Assembly: GCA_029204225.1 (NCBI GenBank)
Contig: CM055113.1
Span: forward strand, 11,804,234-11,868,233
Source: Diphasiastrum complanatum
Lineage: Eukaryota > Streptophyta > Lycopodiopsida > Lycopodiales > Lycopodiaceae
Reading direction: 5' to 3'
Length of the DNA stretch: 64,000 nt
Positions within the stretch are counted from its first letter, which is position 1; the number at the start of each line of letters is the position of its first letter. The notes beneath the pieces are model-generated. The model saw nothing but the letters and a program-made list of their open reading frames with translations, did no database searches and was not told where the DNA came from. A program made the translations under genes and the position numbers. Below are positions 34,983 through 48,200 of this stretch, in pieces.

Positions 34983-35312
34983 CAATGTTTCATCGAAACG
35001 CGTTTCTAACAAAGAAACGCGTTTGAAACGCCCCGTTTGAAATGGGTCCGTTTCGAAACGCGTTTCCTATGTTTGAAACGACTGTTAAAAAAGTGCAAAT
35101 TTTTTTGACTGAGGAAAGCGAGCATACACAGTTTCTCCTCTTGAAATTGCATTCTCTAGAGCATTCTCATGAAATTGGATGTATCTACTTGGTACTAGTC
35201 TTTCTATGACATGTCTAAACCCCAAAAACCCATAAAAGCACATTTAAAAAAAAAAAAACCCTAAAAGAATTTCCCGTTTCAAACGCGTTTCGAAACGACG
35301 TATGAAACACTG
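34983..35312. mobile_element. hAT-like MITE inside gypsy relic C
   Basis: A 330-bp non-coding insert. The left end is CAATGTTTCATCG..AAACGCGTTTC; the right end, reverse-complemented, is CAGTGTTTCATACGTCGTTTC.. AAACGCGTTTGAAACGGG, giving imperfect terminal inverted repeats. It is flanked by AACCTGTT (34974-34981) and AACCTATA (35313-35320), 6 of 8 identical, as expected for a decayed 8-bp hAT target duplication. Comparison with chromovirus A at the same integrase position shows the insert is absent there. The palindrome AAACGCGTTT recurs near both ends. A Mutator-type element (9-bp duplication) is the alternative. Confidence 0.7.
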
Positions 35313-36977
35313 AACCTATAGCAGAATGTTTTTTGCTAATGTAAGCAAACTCGACTAAGGAATGTAGGTTTCCCACTGAGACTGCCACATATATTCTCAA
35401 CATATCCTCCATAGTCTGATTAGTTCTTTCAATTTGTCCAACCTATTCAGGATGATCAGTAGAACTAAAACTAAGCGAGATTTAATACAACTGACCAAAA
35501 GCGACTTGTAAACTTAGGAGGATTTCTATGACTAACAATATCACTTGGCAGTCCATATAACCTAAATAATCTTTCCACAAAGATCTGGGCTAAATCCAAA
35601 GCCTTTGCAGTTGACTTAATTGGAATGAATGCCTCTCCACTACAACCCAAATAGAATCATTTTGCCGTTGGGTCTTAGGAAGTCCCCAACTGCAAAATCC
35701 CTAGATATGCTTTCCCATATCTTCTGACGGATATATAAGGGATGTAACAACCATCCAACCTTTAAGCATTCGACTTTGGCTAGCTAACAAGGTTTACACT
35801 TAGCCACATGAGACTCGACATATGGCTTGAGTTTTGGCCAATAAAACCCTCTTCTGACCAAGTGGTACGCCATGACAGTTAAAAAGAATTCCCTTCTTTA
35901 GCTCATCATCCCCTGTTACTCGAACTTTCTCATTTCAAAATAGTAACCCTCCTCAATGGTGAATTGTTCCACAATCTTTTTATCTTTCTTAGACAACTAA
36001 GATCTTCATACTTTCCTCTCAACAAAAGATATAGATCTGTAGAAATCTAGGTGAATCAATTTAACTCACCAATCCAACTAAGAGCATCTGCAACTTGGTT
36101 AGAGATGCCTTTGAAATATTGGATCTCATGATCAAATTCTTGCATAAGTTCAGCCCATCGAGCTTTACGACCCCTCAGATCGTGTTGATTGCAAAAGTAT
36201 TTTAGAGGCCGGTGATTTATATACACTATAAACTGATTACCATATACGTAATGCCTCTAGGTTCTAAGTGCATTAATAACTCCTTTTCATGAGTTGTATA
36301 ACGTAACTGAGGTCTAGTAAGTTTCTTGCTCTCAAACGCTATCGGTCTATCGTTTTGCAAAAGAATTGCTCCAATCACCAAATCGCTTGCATCGGTTCTA
36401 ATGATGTAAGGTAAATTTGGATCCGCAATCTGTAAGAAAGGAACTGAAACAATCATGCTTTTGAGCCTCTCAAAACATTGATTCAGTTTGTTATTCCTTT
36501 CAATAGACGGAGTAGGTTGACATCTCTTCTTTCTCGTATTAGCTTTGCCTTTTGTGAAATTATTAAGAGGTGTTGCAACTTTTGCATAATTCACAATATT
36601 TCTCTGAAAGAAAACTGTAAAACCGAGAAAAAATTTAACTTCTCTAACTGTTTTTGGTATTGACCACTCAAGCACTGCCTTGATCTTATGTTCGTCTATC
36701 TTCAACCCTTTCGGGGTGATCTTATGACCAAGATATAGTTTAGCAAAAACTTTTTCTCTTATGAGAATCCGTAAGACAGTCTTGATGTGATTCACATGCT
36801 CCTTAACAGTTCGACTGTAGATGAGGATATCATCTAAAAATACATCTACGAATTGACCTAAATATGGACGAATTATATCGTTTTATCATTTGTTGAAATG
36901 TCGTAGGTGCATTTGTTAACCCAAAAGGAAGCACCAAGAACTCATAATGTTTGTAGCTCGTCAAGGTGATTATGTTT

Positions 36978-37048
36978 ATTTGTTCTCCTAATGTTTGATT
37001 GGCCATGCCTATGTGCTATTATAGGGGCCAAATCTATTTTTTATGGTA
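36978..37048 (+). repeat. Copia LTR fragment used as filler in gypsy relic C
   Basis: Contains GGCCATGCCTATGTGCTATT followed by ATAGGGGCC, matching the LTRs of the copia element in gene 2 (near 41811-41841 and 44888-44920). It replaces several hundred bases of reverse transcriptase sequence, so it marks a deletion repaired with unrelated DNA or a nested insertion later deleted. Confidence 0.6.
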
Positions 37049-38449
37049 AACCGTGAGGTAATTTAACTGGAAACAAATCACGAAACTCATCTATGATATT
37101 TTTTTAATTTGGTTTTGATCTAAATACACCGAGTCAAGAGATTTAGAAAACTCACAACTATTTAGATGCATTTAAGAGAAATTCAAAATGGGCATAGCAA
37201 ATAAAAAAAAAAGCTTCAGGTTTTGAATAAAAAATTTCCACTACATTAGCCGTTGAAATCATCATAACTTGAGCTGGGGTTTCTTTTGCTCTGGGCAGAA
37301 TTTGATAACATGTCCAGGCTTATTGCGAATAAAGCAAGATATGCCTTCTTAGCCTTTTTTCTGAACAATCGTTTCTTTTGCTTACCTTTTGATGCCATTT
37401 GGTCAAGCTCGTCAAAGTATTTGATCTGAGTTTTGCACAGACTCGTTTCTTTCCTTTCTTTGGTCTGGATGTCAATGGATAGCCTGAAATTGGTTCTTGG
37501 ATTTCCCCACTATGGAATCATAGGCTTTCGCGATTCGTACAACATCATTGAAAGACTGAAGTACATTTCGCTTGCATTTATTTTGATGATCTGTTGGCAA
37601 ACCTAGGATGAATTGCTAGAGAGCCAGTTTAGAATTGAATGCTGGAGATTCATTCCATAAATCCATAAACTCTTAGAAATAAGAGTCCAAACTCTTCGTC
37701 CCCATTTTGCAATTAATGAACTTTTGATAGTAATCTGAATTGTTTGCAACCACAAACAAATTTCTGAAAATTTCCATGAATTCTCCCCACGTAGTGGGGG
37801 TTTTCGTTGCCGATCACGCCATCACAACGAAATCTTACCACTGGAAAAATAGAACTACACTCTCAATTTTTTTCTCTTCGGGATAACGTGTAGACTAAAA
37901 TAATTGCTCCATTTGGTCAGCCAATCATCTACCACCTCATGCTTCTCTTTTTTGTCCCCTGAATATGCTTCTACCCACCCAGATTCGGCGAGGATAAAGA
38001 CTTGATTTAGAAGAACTTCCATTTGGTAATCTCGCAAAGTGTTTTGATTGTTCATCTCGTTAAGTGCTGCACTCAACTGCTGACAAATCTGGAGATAGGT
38101 CGGCATGCAAGCCGTTCCTTCTAAACTTGTGTTATCTTCGACCATCATTGATTATCTAGAACACTGAATTGCTTTAGTTAGTTGACGGATCCCAACTGAA
38201 AGTGAATATAGTCGTGACCTTGTAAATTGACTGGTTCCATCTCGGCAAGGCCATTCACTTTTTAAGCCAATTTCGTTATAATCAATAACCGACAAATGTT
38301 GAAAATTCAAAATCATTCCGGTTCTTTAAAAATTTACGTAACTTGGATTTTGAACTCCATTCAATATGGACTGAAACTGTGAAAATAGATTCTCATCATC
38401 GAACTCTCAGTCTCACTGTTATCAATTCAAGCTGAATTGATTTTGAAAC

Positions 38450-39090
38450 AACCAGCATGCATGAAAATCCACATGCAGTGATTTACGTAAAAATCGACTT
38501 TTTTACGTAAATTGCGTAACTGAATTGAAAAAATCGCTTCTTTAACTGCTTGTTTATGAAAATTGTACTTATGCATGAAATTTCATCATCAAAACTATTG
38601 TAACACATTGTGTTATGTTCCCAGACATGCAAAGTGATTTAGAAATGATTTTTTCATAGTGGACATGCACACTACTGCTTGATTTTCCAACATGCAATCA
38701 GAGTATTTCGAAATTTTGCCAATTTTTGAACTAAAAAATTGCCAAACTTCCGACAATAATAACTTTTGTTACAGAGCACCAAATTGGACGCTGCAAAGCT
38801 CAATACAAAGAGAGTATAGGTTAGCAAGATGCCTGTCATGTCACCCTAGGCCCTACTGTTCACACGTGCGAGCTGTTCGGGCTGAAAAACTTGTAGGGGA
38901 GCGCTCTTTTTCAAGGAGGTTTTGTAACTTCACATGCCATCAAATAGACATTACAAGCAGTCTAAAAAGGTTCATTAGAGATCAATAGAAGCTTCTATTA
39001 GGTCCAGCAGAGATCTGTAGGCTCAGATCAACCAAAAAATGGTTTCTAGGAGGGCACCTACCAAGGAAATTTCGGTGAATTGTTGCCTGA
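38450..39090 (+). repeat. Dispersed 0.6-kb repeat, copy 1
   Basis: Direct repeat of 54060-54700, clearly recognisable over its whole length despite many substitutions and small gaps. Shared landmarks are CCAGACATGCAAAGTGA, TTTTTCATAGT.GACATGCA, TACAAGCAG.CTA and GTAGGCTCAGATC. Copy 1 begins about 300 bp upstream of the gag start of gypsy relic C and ends about 190 bp before the first coding exon of the CTLH/CRA gene. It is non-coding. It may be the leader of a gypsy family or a separate non-autonomous element. Confidence 0.75.
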
Positions 39091-39283
39091 GCCATGACAT
39101 AAACATCTCGGTGTCTGTATTTCAATACACACATTCACACACAATATGCAATTGTACGTAGTAGTTCTCTAGATTTTTTGAAGATGATTTAGAATTAAAA
39201 TCTTGACTAGTCTTTTGTTGGATCACATGTTAAAAGAATGGCTATGCTTTGTGTGTGGTGATCATCTTGTCACACCAGTCAAA

Positions 39284-42200
39284 ATGGAAGCAGCACAGGT
39301 CAATTGGGACCTGTTGGATGCACTGGTCTTGAATTATGCTGAGGAGGAGAAACTATTGGTCTCAGTAAATGATGAATCCTTTTGTGAAGGGTGTGCCTTA
39401 CGGTCTACAATTCAGGATATCAGAGCCTTGATTGAGCTTGGAAATATGACAAAAGCATTTAGTGCTATTATGGAGCATGCACCTGCAATATTGGATGACA
39501 ATCGGCTTCTTTTTCAGCTGTACAAGCAGGTTGGTGAATTTTAAAAAAAAATTTCAAAGTCAGGTTCTGTTCCAGGTTGACGCTTGTACTGAAGTACTCT
39601 CTTTTTCTCAATATCTGTCTGTGCTTGTTAATCAAGTTAACTATGTGATGAGATCTACTTCAATCACTTTTTCTAAGAGAATGCTCATACAGTAATGTTT
39701 AGCCGAACACTTTCATACCCTGCTCAATAGACGAGAAGCTCACAACATGGTCTTGGATGTGTCAATATAGGAGTTCATGGAATTGCTTCGCAATGGTAGC
39801 GATGATGCTCGAAATGAAGCCATCATCCATTCACGGATGCAGTTGGGACCATGTGCCCTCAATGCTTATCCTGTAAGTCTACGTGCATGTTGATATTTCT
39901 CTAATTTATGATAAAGTGCATAGTTAATGGGAAGTATTTAGTAAATTACATAATGATTTATGTTTAGATTATATTTTGATACGATAGTATGTTACTAACA
40001 GCTTGCGTTACTTGTATAAGTCTGTATATTTCATCACATGTAAGCTGGTACTTGGTAGTGAATGCATTTCAGGCTTTGCAATCAGGTATTGAGTTCATTT
40101 AGTAAAACACAAGCTTGCTAGCTATTCTCTTCTTTCAATCCGCAAGTATCTGGTTCAAGCCTATTCATAAGAAGGTTGGAACACAATATTTAGCAACCTT
40201 TAAGCTTATGTTACAGCTGTGTTTTTAGATATTCCCTTAGGTTCAGTCCTGTCAAGTTATTGCATCGTACTGATTTGATCTTGAGGATGGTGTTGCAAGA
40301 AAGATGCTACCTGTTGTGTAGGTTTGGGTTTGGGACTAGTCAATACAAATCAGCTTACACCTGTTCATATTGCAAAATCATAAAGGCTAAGATGGCAACT
40401 TTTTCTTCACCCTAAGTTGTATAACAAGGTACCCAGAAGCTTGTCCTGAAAGGTCAGGTTTGAGCAGATGATGTAGCAACCTTTAAATAAGTTTGAGCGC
40501 TGTGTTGATACACGTGGGTAGCATCAAGGGATCTGTAAGCTGTGAAGTTGACATCCAAACATAGGTGACCAACCGTACCTATCACTTGCGTAGCAACTAT
40601 GAACATGACCAGTTGCGTATCTATAGGTGCCTTGACTGCCAAAATTCCAGTTGCCTCAGAAACTAGTGGAACCCTAGACTAGAAAGCCATATTTTCGTAA
40701 GCAAAAACTCTCAGCAGGAAAGCAGTTTGGCAGTTCCGTAGTTGATGAGATGATTCATAATATACAGGTACATAGGGTGGACCCCTCTGCATTCCACGGG
40801 TCAGGGAAGGACGCTTCCACTAAGGGAAATCACACACCACCATTTGCATTTGGCGAGCTATGTACACAGATTGAAAGAGGCCGCCTAGACAGTGTGAGGC
40901 TTGTGTGTAAACCGAGAGGCACATCAGGAGGGCTACAAGAATGGTTGGGCAATACATGAAGGAATCATGAGAAGTTTCGACATTTGAATTCTAATAGTCT
41001 ACAAGTACTGAGGAAAGTTAATATGGTTATAGGTTTACCTCAAGTTATGTCACATCACCATTTTTGTGAAGGTTGTGTCTTTGGAAAACATGATACATAG
41101 AAATTTTCTTCCAGTATAACTAGAGCAAGAAATATCCTGGAACTTGTTCATACAGATTGTAGACAAATATAGATACACATAAAGGGGGAGAGTATCTTTC
41201 TACATATTTTGAAATGTTTTGCAAGGACAATGGTATAAAGTGAATAGAAGTCCTACTAAAGTGATGGAAAATTGAACTCTAGAAGAAGCTTATACAGGTA
41301 AGAAACCTAGTGTAAGTTATTTGAGAGTGTTTGGGATCATTGCATATGCTTATATACCTAAGGACATGAGAAGTAAGTTGGATTCAAAGACAACAAAGTG
41401 TTTGATGCTAGGATATAATGATCAAGAAAAGGGATACAAGGGATACATGCTTTATGACATAAGGTTATTATAAGCAGGGATGTTATCTCTGATGAGATGG
41501 GGTATCAAAAAAATACTGAAATATCTTGTGAGAAGAAGCAAGATGATAGTATTCTTTCAATCTCCTACACCAACTTATTTTCCTAGAGAAGCCTTGATAG
41601 AGACAAGGAAAAAGGAAAGAGAGGTCAAATACATGGGATGCTCATTCACCTCCAACTTCACTAGGAAGGAAGCATATTACATTGTTTATTAGAAAGTTAC
41701 CTAGGTGGTACTACGAGACTATCAAAGATGGAGTCATCTTGGAACAAGTGTTAGAGTTAATGTTCCATTAGTACCCCTAATGTTGTCATTTAGGATTAAT
41801 TAGGAGTATTGGACCATGCCTGTGTGCTAATTCTAGGGCCTTTACCTATATTTAGTAAAAGTCAAATTAGAGTATAGTTAGACAAGTTCAAGATTCTAGT
41901 GCTTGATTTGGAGCACAAGTTTTGCTATAAATAGGTGTTGGTGCTTTTACCTTAAATTTAGGCAATTGCTTTTAGGCTGCTTATGCTTTTGCTTTTCAGC
42001 ATAGACCAAAGTCTATAAGTATGTAGTGCACCCTACCTCATTTGCAATGGGACATAGTTGGAGTTTCTCATCACTTGTGTTCTCTCTCATGTCTTTGGCT
42101 ATTGTTTCATCACAATAGGATTGTCTTGGGTTACTTGTATGAGCAAGTTGGTTTTCTAACATGGTATCAGAGCATGGTTCAAGGTTCAAGAAAACGAGGA

Positions 42201-45200
42201 GGTACTCAATGAACGGAGTCAATCATCATATGTAGGTTGATCCGACCATCTTCAACGTATGGAGGTGCTGTCCCTAGCCAGCTCACAATTTTGATCTTCA
42301 TCTACAAGGGTGGTAGCTTTGTGAAAGGAGGTTCGGTGCTACAAGGAGGAGCTATGCTGTATGAGGAGACTATGAAGTTTGCCTCAGATCTCAGGTAGAG
42401 GTCAAAGTGCTGGATAACAAAACCTTTGCAAGGCAGAATACTGCAAATCGGTCATGAGGACAGGTCGAAGGAAGCAGATTGCTACATATAGCTTGTTGGA
42501 AATTTTTGCATAAATTCTGGAAATTCAGAATGTATCTTTGGCATGCAAGTTGCTGGAGGCAGTCTGTTAAGACTAAGTTGAGAGAGTGGCAGCGCAGGGT
42601 GATCACCACCAAAATCTTTTCAGGTGGATTGCAACACTTTTGCAATTTTTGAGATTTCTGAAAGATCATCAACATATCACTTTTCAGATTGTTGCAGGGA
42701 CGGATTTATGGTGTTGTTGGATCGCGATCACTTGCTATTGAAGAGCCACATGCTGCAGATTTTGAAGGAATTCTATGCATGTTGCTACTGGTTGGAAGCC
42801 AGAGTGCTATTGGTCAAGGAGACAGATTGTTGGAAGTCATTGTTAAAAAAGGTTATTTTGTCAGAGTGGTGGACCAAGATGGGTCAGAATGCAAGTTTTT
42901 CATAGATCGCAGGAGTCTTGAAACTTTCTACGGGTCATTGAAGATCAATCTACAGGACGAATACTGGACTAGGATAGGATAAATACTGCTAGTTGGAGTG
43001 TTCAACTAAGCGAAGATAGACCTAAGCAAAGACAGATCTGAGCAATGGCCGAGGGGCTACATCTATTTCACTGGTCTTAACGGAGAAAGATTCGAGGGGC
43101 TACATAAAGTTTTGTACTAGATTTTTCACACATAAGATTTGCTGATCCGTGAAGAAAGATAACACAAATTTGAAGGCAGATAGCTGACTGGACTTATTGC
43201 CAAGGTTCCAGTTTTCTAGCATGTTGATTCATAACCTTGATGCATGCTGAAAGAGGTCATAAGAGTAAGTACAAGCATTGTGACTAGGGAAGGGTCAACT
43301 CACATGAAAAAGAATATTACATGAAACAATAAGACGGTGAGGGGGATGGCAGGAGAAGACAATCAACAATCATGGTGTTGTTGAAGTTGCAAAAGCGGCT
43401 ACCACCCAACATACTGAAGGAAGGTCAACTTCAGAAGTTCTAAGATTGGACAAAGTTTTGCTGAAGTTGGAATTGACAAAGGTGCAAAGCTTTAAAAAGG
43501 AGTTGCATGAGAAGTATAGACCATGAGTCTATATAAGTAAATCGATATTCAAGAGGATGTTCATTGATTAATAGTTTTTTATCATGGTGGCAAATGATAA
43601 GTTCATTGTTGCAAGTGATAGGTGTGGCAAGCGGTCGTCATTCTATTTTGTATCGGTTTGTTTTCTATCCAAGTCATAGTAGCTTGTTTATGTGGTAGAA
43701 ACTTTCTTGTCTATCTGAACTACTATCACTTGAGATTTATGATTAAGGGAAATGATTGTTTGCTGTGGTTGTCAAGTAATTCTTGGATACCATCCAAGTC
43801 ATAGTTGATTGTTCATGTGGTGGTATCAAGTGAGATCAATTCAATTTGTTTGAGTTGGAAAAAAGTTGTTTCTTCAAGTCCTTGAATCTATCCAAGTTCA
43901 TTTTTTGTCATGTGATAGATTCTATTGTTTCCAATAAGATTTGGAAGCTAAGGTTGTTGATTAGCCGTTGAAAATCAATAGTATAGGCTGTTGTTTAGCC
44001 TCAAGAAAAACAACAGGGTGCATTTCTATAAATTGAAAGGTCATTGATCAACCTTAGAAAATCAATATGAAGACTTCTTGAGTGAAGTAGGTTTCTTCAA
44101 GGAAGATGGACATACACTAGTTGGGAAGTTTGCATATGACACAGTGTCAAGATAAATAGATGTCATGTTGAGATGCTTTCTGAGGCAACTTGTTGGTAGT
44201 TTGATCTATCTAATGAGTACACAATCATATATTGCATATGCTGTTAGTATGGTGAGTCAGTTTATGGCTAGGCCTAAGCAAGTTCATTGGAAAACTACAA
44301 AGCGGATACTCAGATATATTAAAGGTACGCTACGGTTTGGTATCTTATATGAAAGACAAGAGGATCTGCAATTGCAGGGGTATGGTGATGTAGATTGGGC
44401 TGAAGATGTAGAAGATCGAAGATTGAAAGTCAACCACAGGTTATGTCTTTAGTCTTGGATCATGTTCTATATCTTCGAGTTCAAAGAAACAGCCTACCAT
44501 TGCATTATTATCTATAGAGGCAGAGTATCGAGCTGCTACGAGTGCAACATGTGAGGCAATTTGGTTATGAAGGATTTTTCATGATCTTCATATGGTACAG
44601 GAAACACCTATAGTACTTTATTGTTTTAACCAGAGTTGCATCAAGTTGGCAAAGAGTTCAGTTTTTCACAGCAGATTGAAACATATTGAAATACACTTTA
44701 TCAGAGAAAAACTTTAGAATCATGAAGTTGTGCTTATCTATTGTTTGACAGAAGAGCAAGTTGTAGATATGTTTACTTAAGGGATTTGGTAAAAATAAAT
44801 TTGAGTCATTTAGAGAACTTCTAGGAGTGATAGATAAGAAAATAAACCTTAAAAGGGAGTATTAGAAAGCCCCCTAAATGTTAATAGGCCATGCCTGCGA
44901 ACTATTTTAGGGGCCTATACTATTTAGGTTAGTGATAGATCTAAGCATGTAGTAGGGCGCTAGAAGACTATTATAGGATGCATTATTTTATCAAGTAATT
45001 GACATGTGAATTTACCAAGCATAGGATCTAGATTTAGGTTAAGCTTTATGCTTTAGCTTTTGTTTTTACCTAAGTTAGAGTTAGGCCAATATTATCAAAT
45101 GACGAGCTGCGCCCTCCTCTATCATTCCATTGTAGCGTGCTTTTGGGTATGATATGTTTCAGAGTTGTTCCTTTGTTCAATCACTCCATTGTTGTGTGTG

Positions 45201-48200
45201 TGAGTGCCGATAAGATTAGCTGACTCTTGTGAATTGTTCTTATGATTCTATCAGATTACTGATTACCAAAAGTCTATTCATGGCTCACTGGCCGATTTAT
45301 GTTGCAGGAAGCTTATGAGGAGTTTAAGCGTATTCTTTTAGCCCTCATATACGATGAACATGACAGAACCTCTCCTGTGGCATTGGAGGTAAGCAACTGA
45401 CTAGTTGTGAATGATTTGAAACTGTTTTGCAAATGTGACTGTTTTAGAGTCTTGTGCTCTGATGTATAATAAAGTAAGGACAGGGTTTTGCTGACTAGAG
45501 ATTCAGACCCTCTGTTGAAGACAGTTTTGACGGCATTAAATCTCCTTTTACAAAAGATGAAACCTTAGCACCGTACATCATTTCTGGAGTCAAGTTATTT
45601 TTTGTATTCTAATTTTTCTGGTATTGCACTAAGCCTCTGGCCTCATCATATTATATATAGCTTACACATTTTTTGTAAGTAATCATGTCCTTAGAAGTTG
45701 CCATAGTCTGCCATATTCTGATTTTAGCCATTGCAGACATGCACTTATGGAGTGATATCCTTCACATATGCATTTGCACTAGCATTGGCTCGTTCATGCT
45801 CGATCTTGGTTGCCATTGCGATTTGAGTACTTCTTACAATTGATGTGCAGTTCTGAATGACAAGTGCTTGTTGACTAAGTGTATGAATAGGAGTGCATGA
45901 GGTCAACCTGATCCTTGTTCAGGAGTTATGGTTTACCCATTATTATGTACCAAACTTCATGACTTTGCAATCAATAAATATTTGAAATATGCACTCCATA
46001 TGTATGATTGCAAGATAGGAAAATGGTTACTGTCCGTCATAATTCGAGGTTTGGATCTGTGTGTGTTCATCATCAAGTTCAGGATAGCTTCCATGCATCA
46101 CTGGGCTTGAATTGTTGACTGGTGTAGTGGCATATCACATGCAGGGTCGTATCATCTTTATAACTCACCCAATAATAGAATTAGCAACTGTCTCACCCAG
46201 CTCCTTGAAGGAGTTTCCCATCTTCTTTATTAAATTAGCAATAAGTGTTGACTGCTTCTGTTATGGCATGCCATTGTTCAACATTGTGGTATCAGTGACC
46301 GAATTTGATTTTTGATCAAAATGGTTAATGGGCCAAGCTGTCTCAATGATCGCTGCCTTATCAACTCTTATTTTCTTGAAGTGTCATTATGAGTGAGGAA
46401 CATTGTTACCTCAGTCTTTCCAGTAGTTTGAATCCATAAGGGCTCATTTTGGTGAAGGTCAACGCATGTTTGTGCTCATGAACTGGCAGTTCCAGATTAT
46501 TTTTCCTTCAGCAGAATAAACTTCCAAAAGGAGGGCAGGTTCCAATAGAGCTTACAGGTTTTTAGTAAGGGGCCCAGTGCTCATACAAAAGGGATAGGGC
46601 AGCTCCGTAATATGCCGATTTGTAGGTGATAGGTAGCCTGCTGACTGATGCAATATGAAGTTTGTTGTTTTGTTGGAGATTGTTTTAAATAATGAAGATG
46701 CAATGTACATGGAGAGTCAAATCAACATCACCCTCCCATTAGTGAGAAACGGCTTTAATTCCGTTGGAGTTGTACCGTGTTGACATTGACATTGTTTAGA
46801 GCTAATCAAATCCCTAAGAATCTTGTCATTTTCCTGGTTTGTAGCACATGATAAATTGGTGACATTGTAATCCTACCAAAATGGGTTTGTATTGGAATTG
46901 ATAAGTTAATGTTACCATTTTGTTCATATCAATCTAGAAAACAATCTAAGTTTTTAAGAGGATTTGTTTGGCTGCCGCTGCACTTAGTTCAGATATTCAA
47001 GATGTAAATTTGAATCAAACTATCATGTAGTAGACAATCTAATTCTTCCCAAGTGCTGTACTTCTTGAAAGAATTATTATGAAAAGTAAGTGAGTTATAG
47101 GTTTGATTGTTACGATGAGTCGATGACTAGAAGCAAACTGGTCTTTGGATGGCATTGAGCTTGTCTGCTCTTTATAACCTCTTTGATTTTCGGAATTTGT
47201 ATTCAGCAATTCTTACTTTTGATCATCTTTTGAATTTCAGTACCAATTTTTATTCTTACAGCTAAAACAGTTGCTTAGAAATGGTTTGTAATTCATTTTA
47301 TACGTGTCGTAACCTGTCATGGAAACTTAATATACTACTTGCTTATCATACTTGACTGTTCTGTGACCATAGTGTACTGAGACAGGCTTGCAGAGTGGAC
47401 AACAATAACTCTGCATGTGTCCTTAAATCATATTCATTCTTGATTTTTTCAAACAAAAAAGTCAGAGTTGCCTTTAGACAATGAAACCTCTTCCATCTAA
47501 ATGTAGGTTTTTTGGATTCTTAACTTCTAACTTGGTTTTTGAATAAGTTCATCCTTGCAAGCAAGAAAGAACAAGGTGTGGCAATTGCACTTTTTGCACT
47601 CTTTGGGGTGTGCTTATCATTTTTGTGTTGATATGCTAACTCTTGCAGTTTAAGGTGCAATTAGATTCTGTTTGTGCTTTTATTGATTCTTTACTGAAGA
47701 GTCTCAAAGGTTGCTGTCATCGTGTGTTTAGTAGTGGTCTGAAAGCAGGCGAGCAGAGTTGGCTGCCACAGTGTCATCAACATTGAAGGCACATTTGCAT
47801 GCCTATGACCCACCATTTTCACTCATGCTCCGCTACTTAATAAGGTATGCAGATTGATTCTGTTACATCTCCTCTTGTGAAGCATGGATGCCTTTGATAT
47901 GATCCTTATCTGCTCAGTTTTTTCCAATGTTCTCACATAAATTGCTTGAAATCCAGATTGCATAATGTTTATTCCATTCGACAAGGTGTGACATCACCAA
48001 TAGCAGGCATAGCAAGTGAGGTTCTTTTAAAAGATCGAGATCCTCCAGCAAGTGTGCAAGATTCTTTGGTTACAACACAAGACTTTAGTGAGGTATTGCA
48101 ACTTCGCACTTAGTCCTTGCACTATCAAATTGTTCTTGTTTCACGTTCACCATTCCAAATGGATTGTTTTGCATTTTTTGTTGATGGAATAATTTTGCTA

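Larger units (their letters stand above)
34283..38148 (-). pseudogene. Ty3/gypsy relic C
   Basis: A minus-strand gypsy element related to chromovirus A, heavily decayed. From 5' to 3' on its strand it has gag (37855-38148 VVDDWLTKWSNYFSLHVIP; 37300-37560 zinc-knuckle area) and a protease remnant. The reverse transcriptase is truncated, with its 5' part deleted and replaced near 36980-37045 by a copia LTR fragment. It then has RNase H (36226-36795, IRTDASDLVIGAILLQ; later LRGRKAR), integrase pieces (35400-35890) and the GPY-like area (34690-34900). A poly-G-type purine tract adjoins its LTR at 34286-34313. A 330-bp MITE sits at 34983-35312. No 5' LTR or primer site is identified to the right. 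Confidence 0.88.
41749..45253 (+). mobile_element. Internally deleted copia element in gene 2 intron 2
   Basis: 5' LTR 41749-42161 (TGTTAGAG..TTCTAACA) is followed directly by the primer-binding site TGGTATCAGAGC (42162). 3' LTR 44860-45253 (TATTAGAA..TTCTATCA) is preceded by the purine tract AAAAGGGAG. The LTRs are related but clearly diverged. Only RNase H is recognisable in the 2.7-kb interior; gag, integrase and reverse transcriptase could not be identified. The flanks ACAAG and GATTA do not match, so a target duplication is not supported. Its right end lies 55 bp before exon 3 of gene 2. Confidence 0.75.

Noticed and set aside
42624-42982. Two overlapping 93- and 97-residue open frames
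   Set aside because: No family recognised, two frames equally open, inside a decayed copia interior. Not called as a gene.
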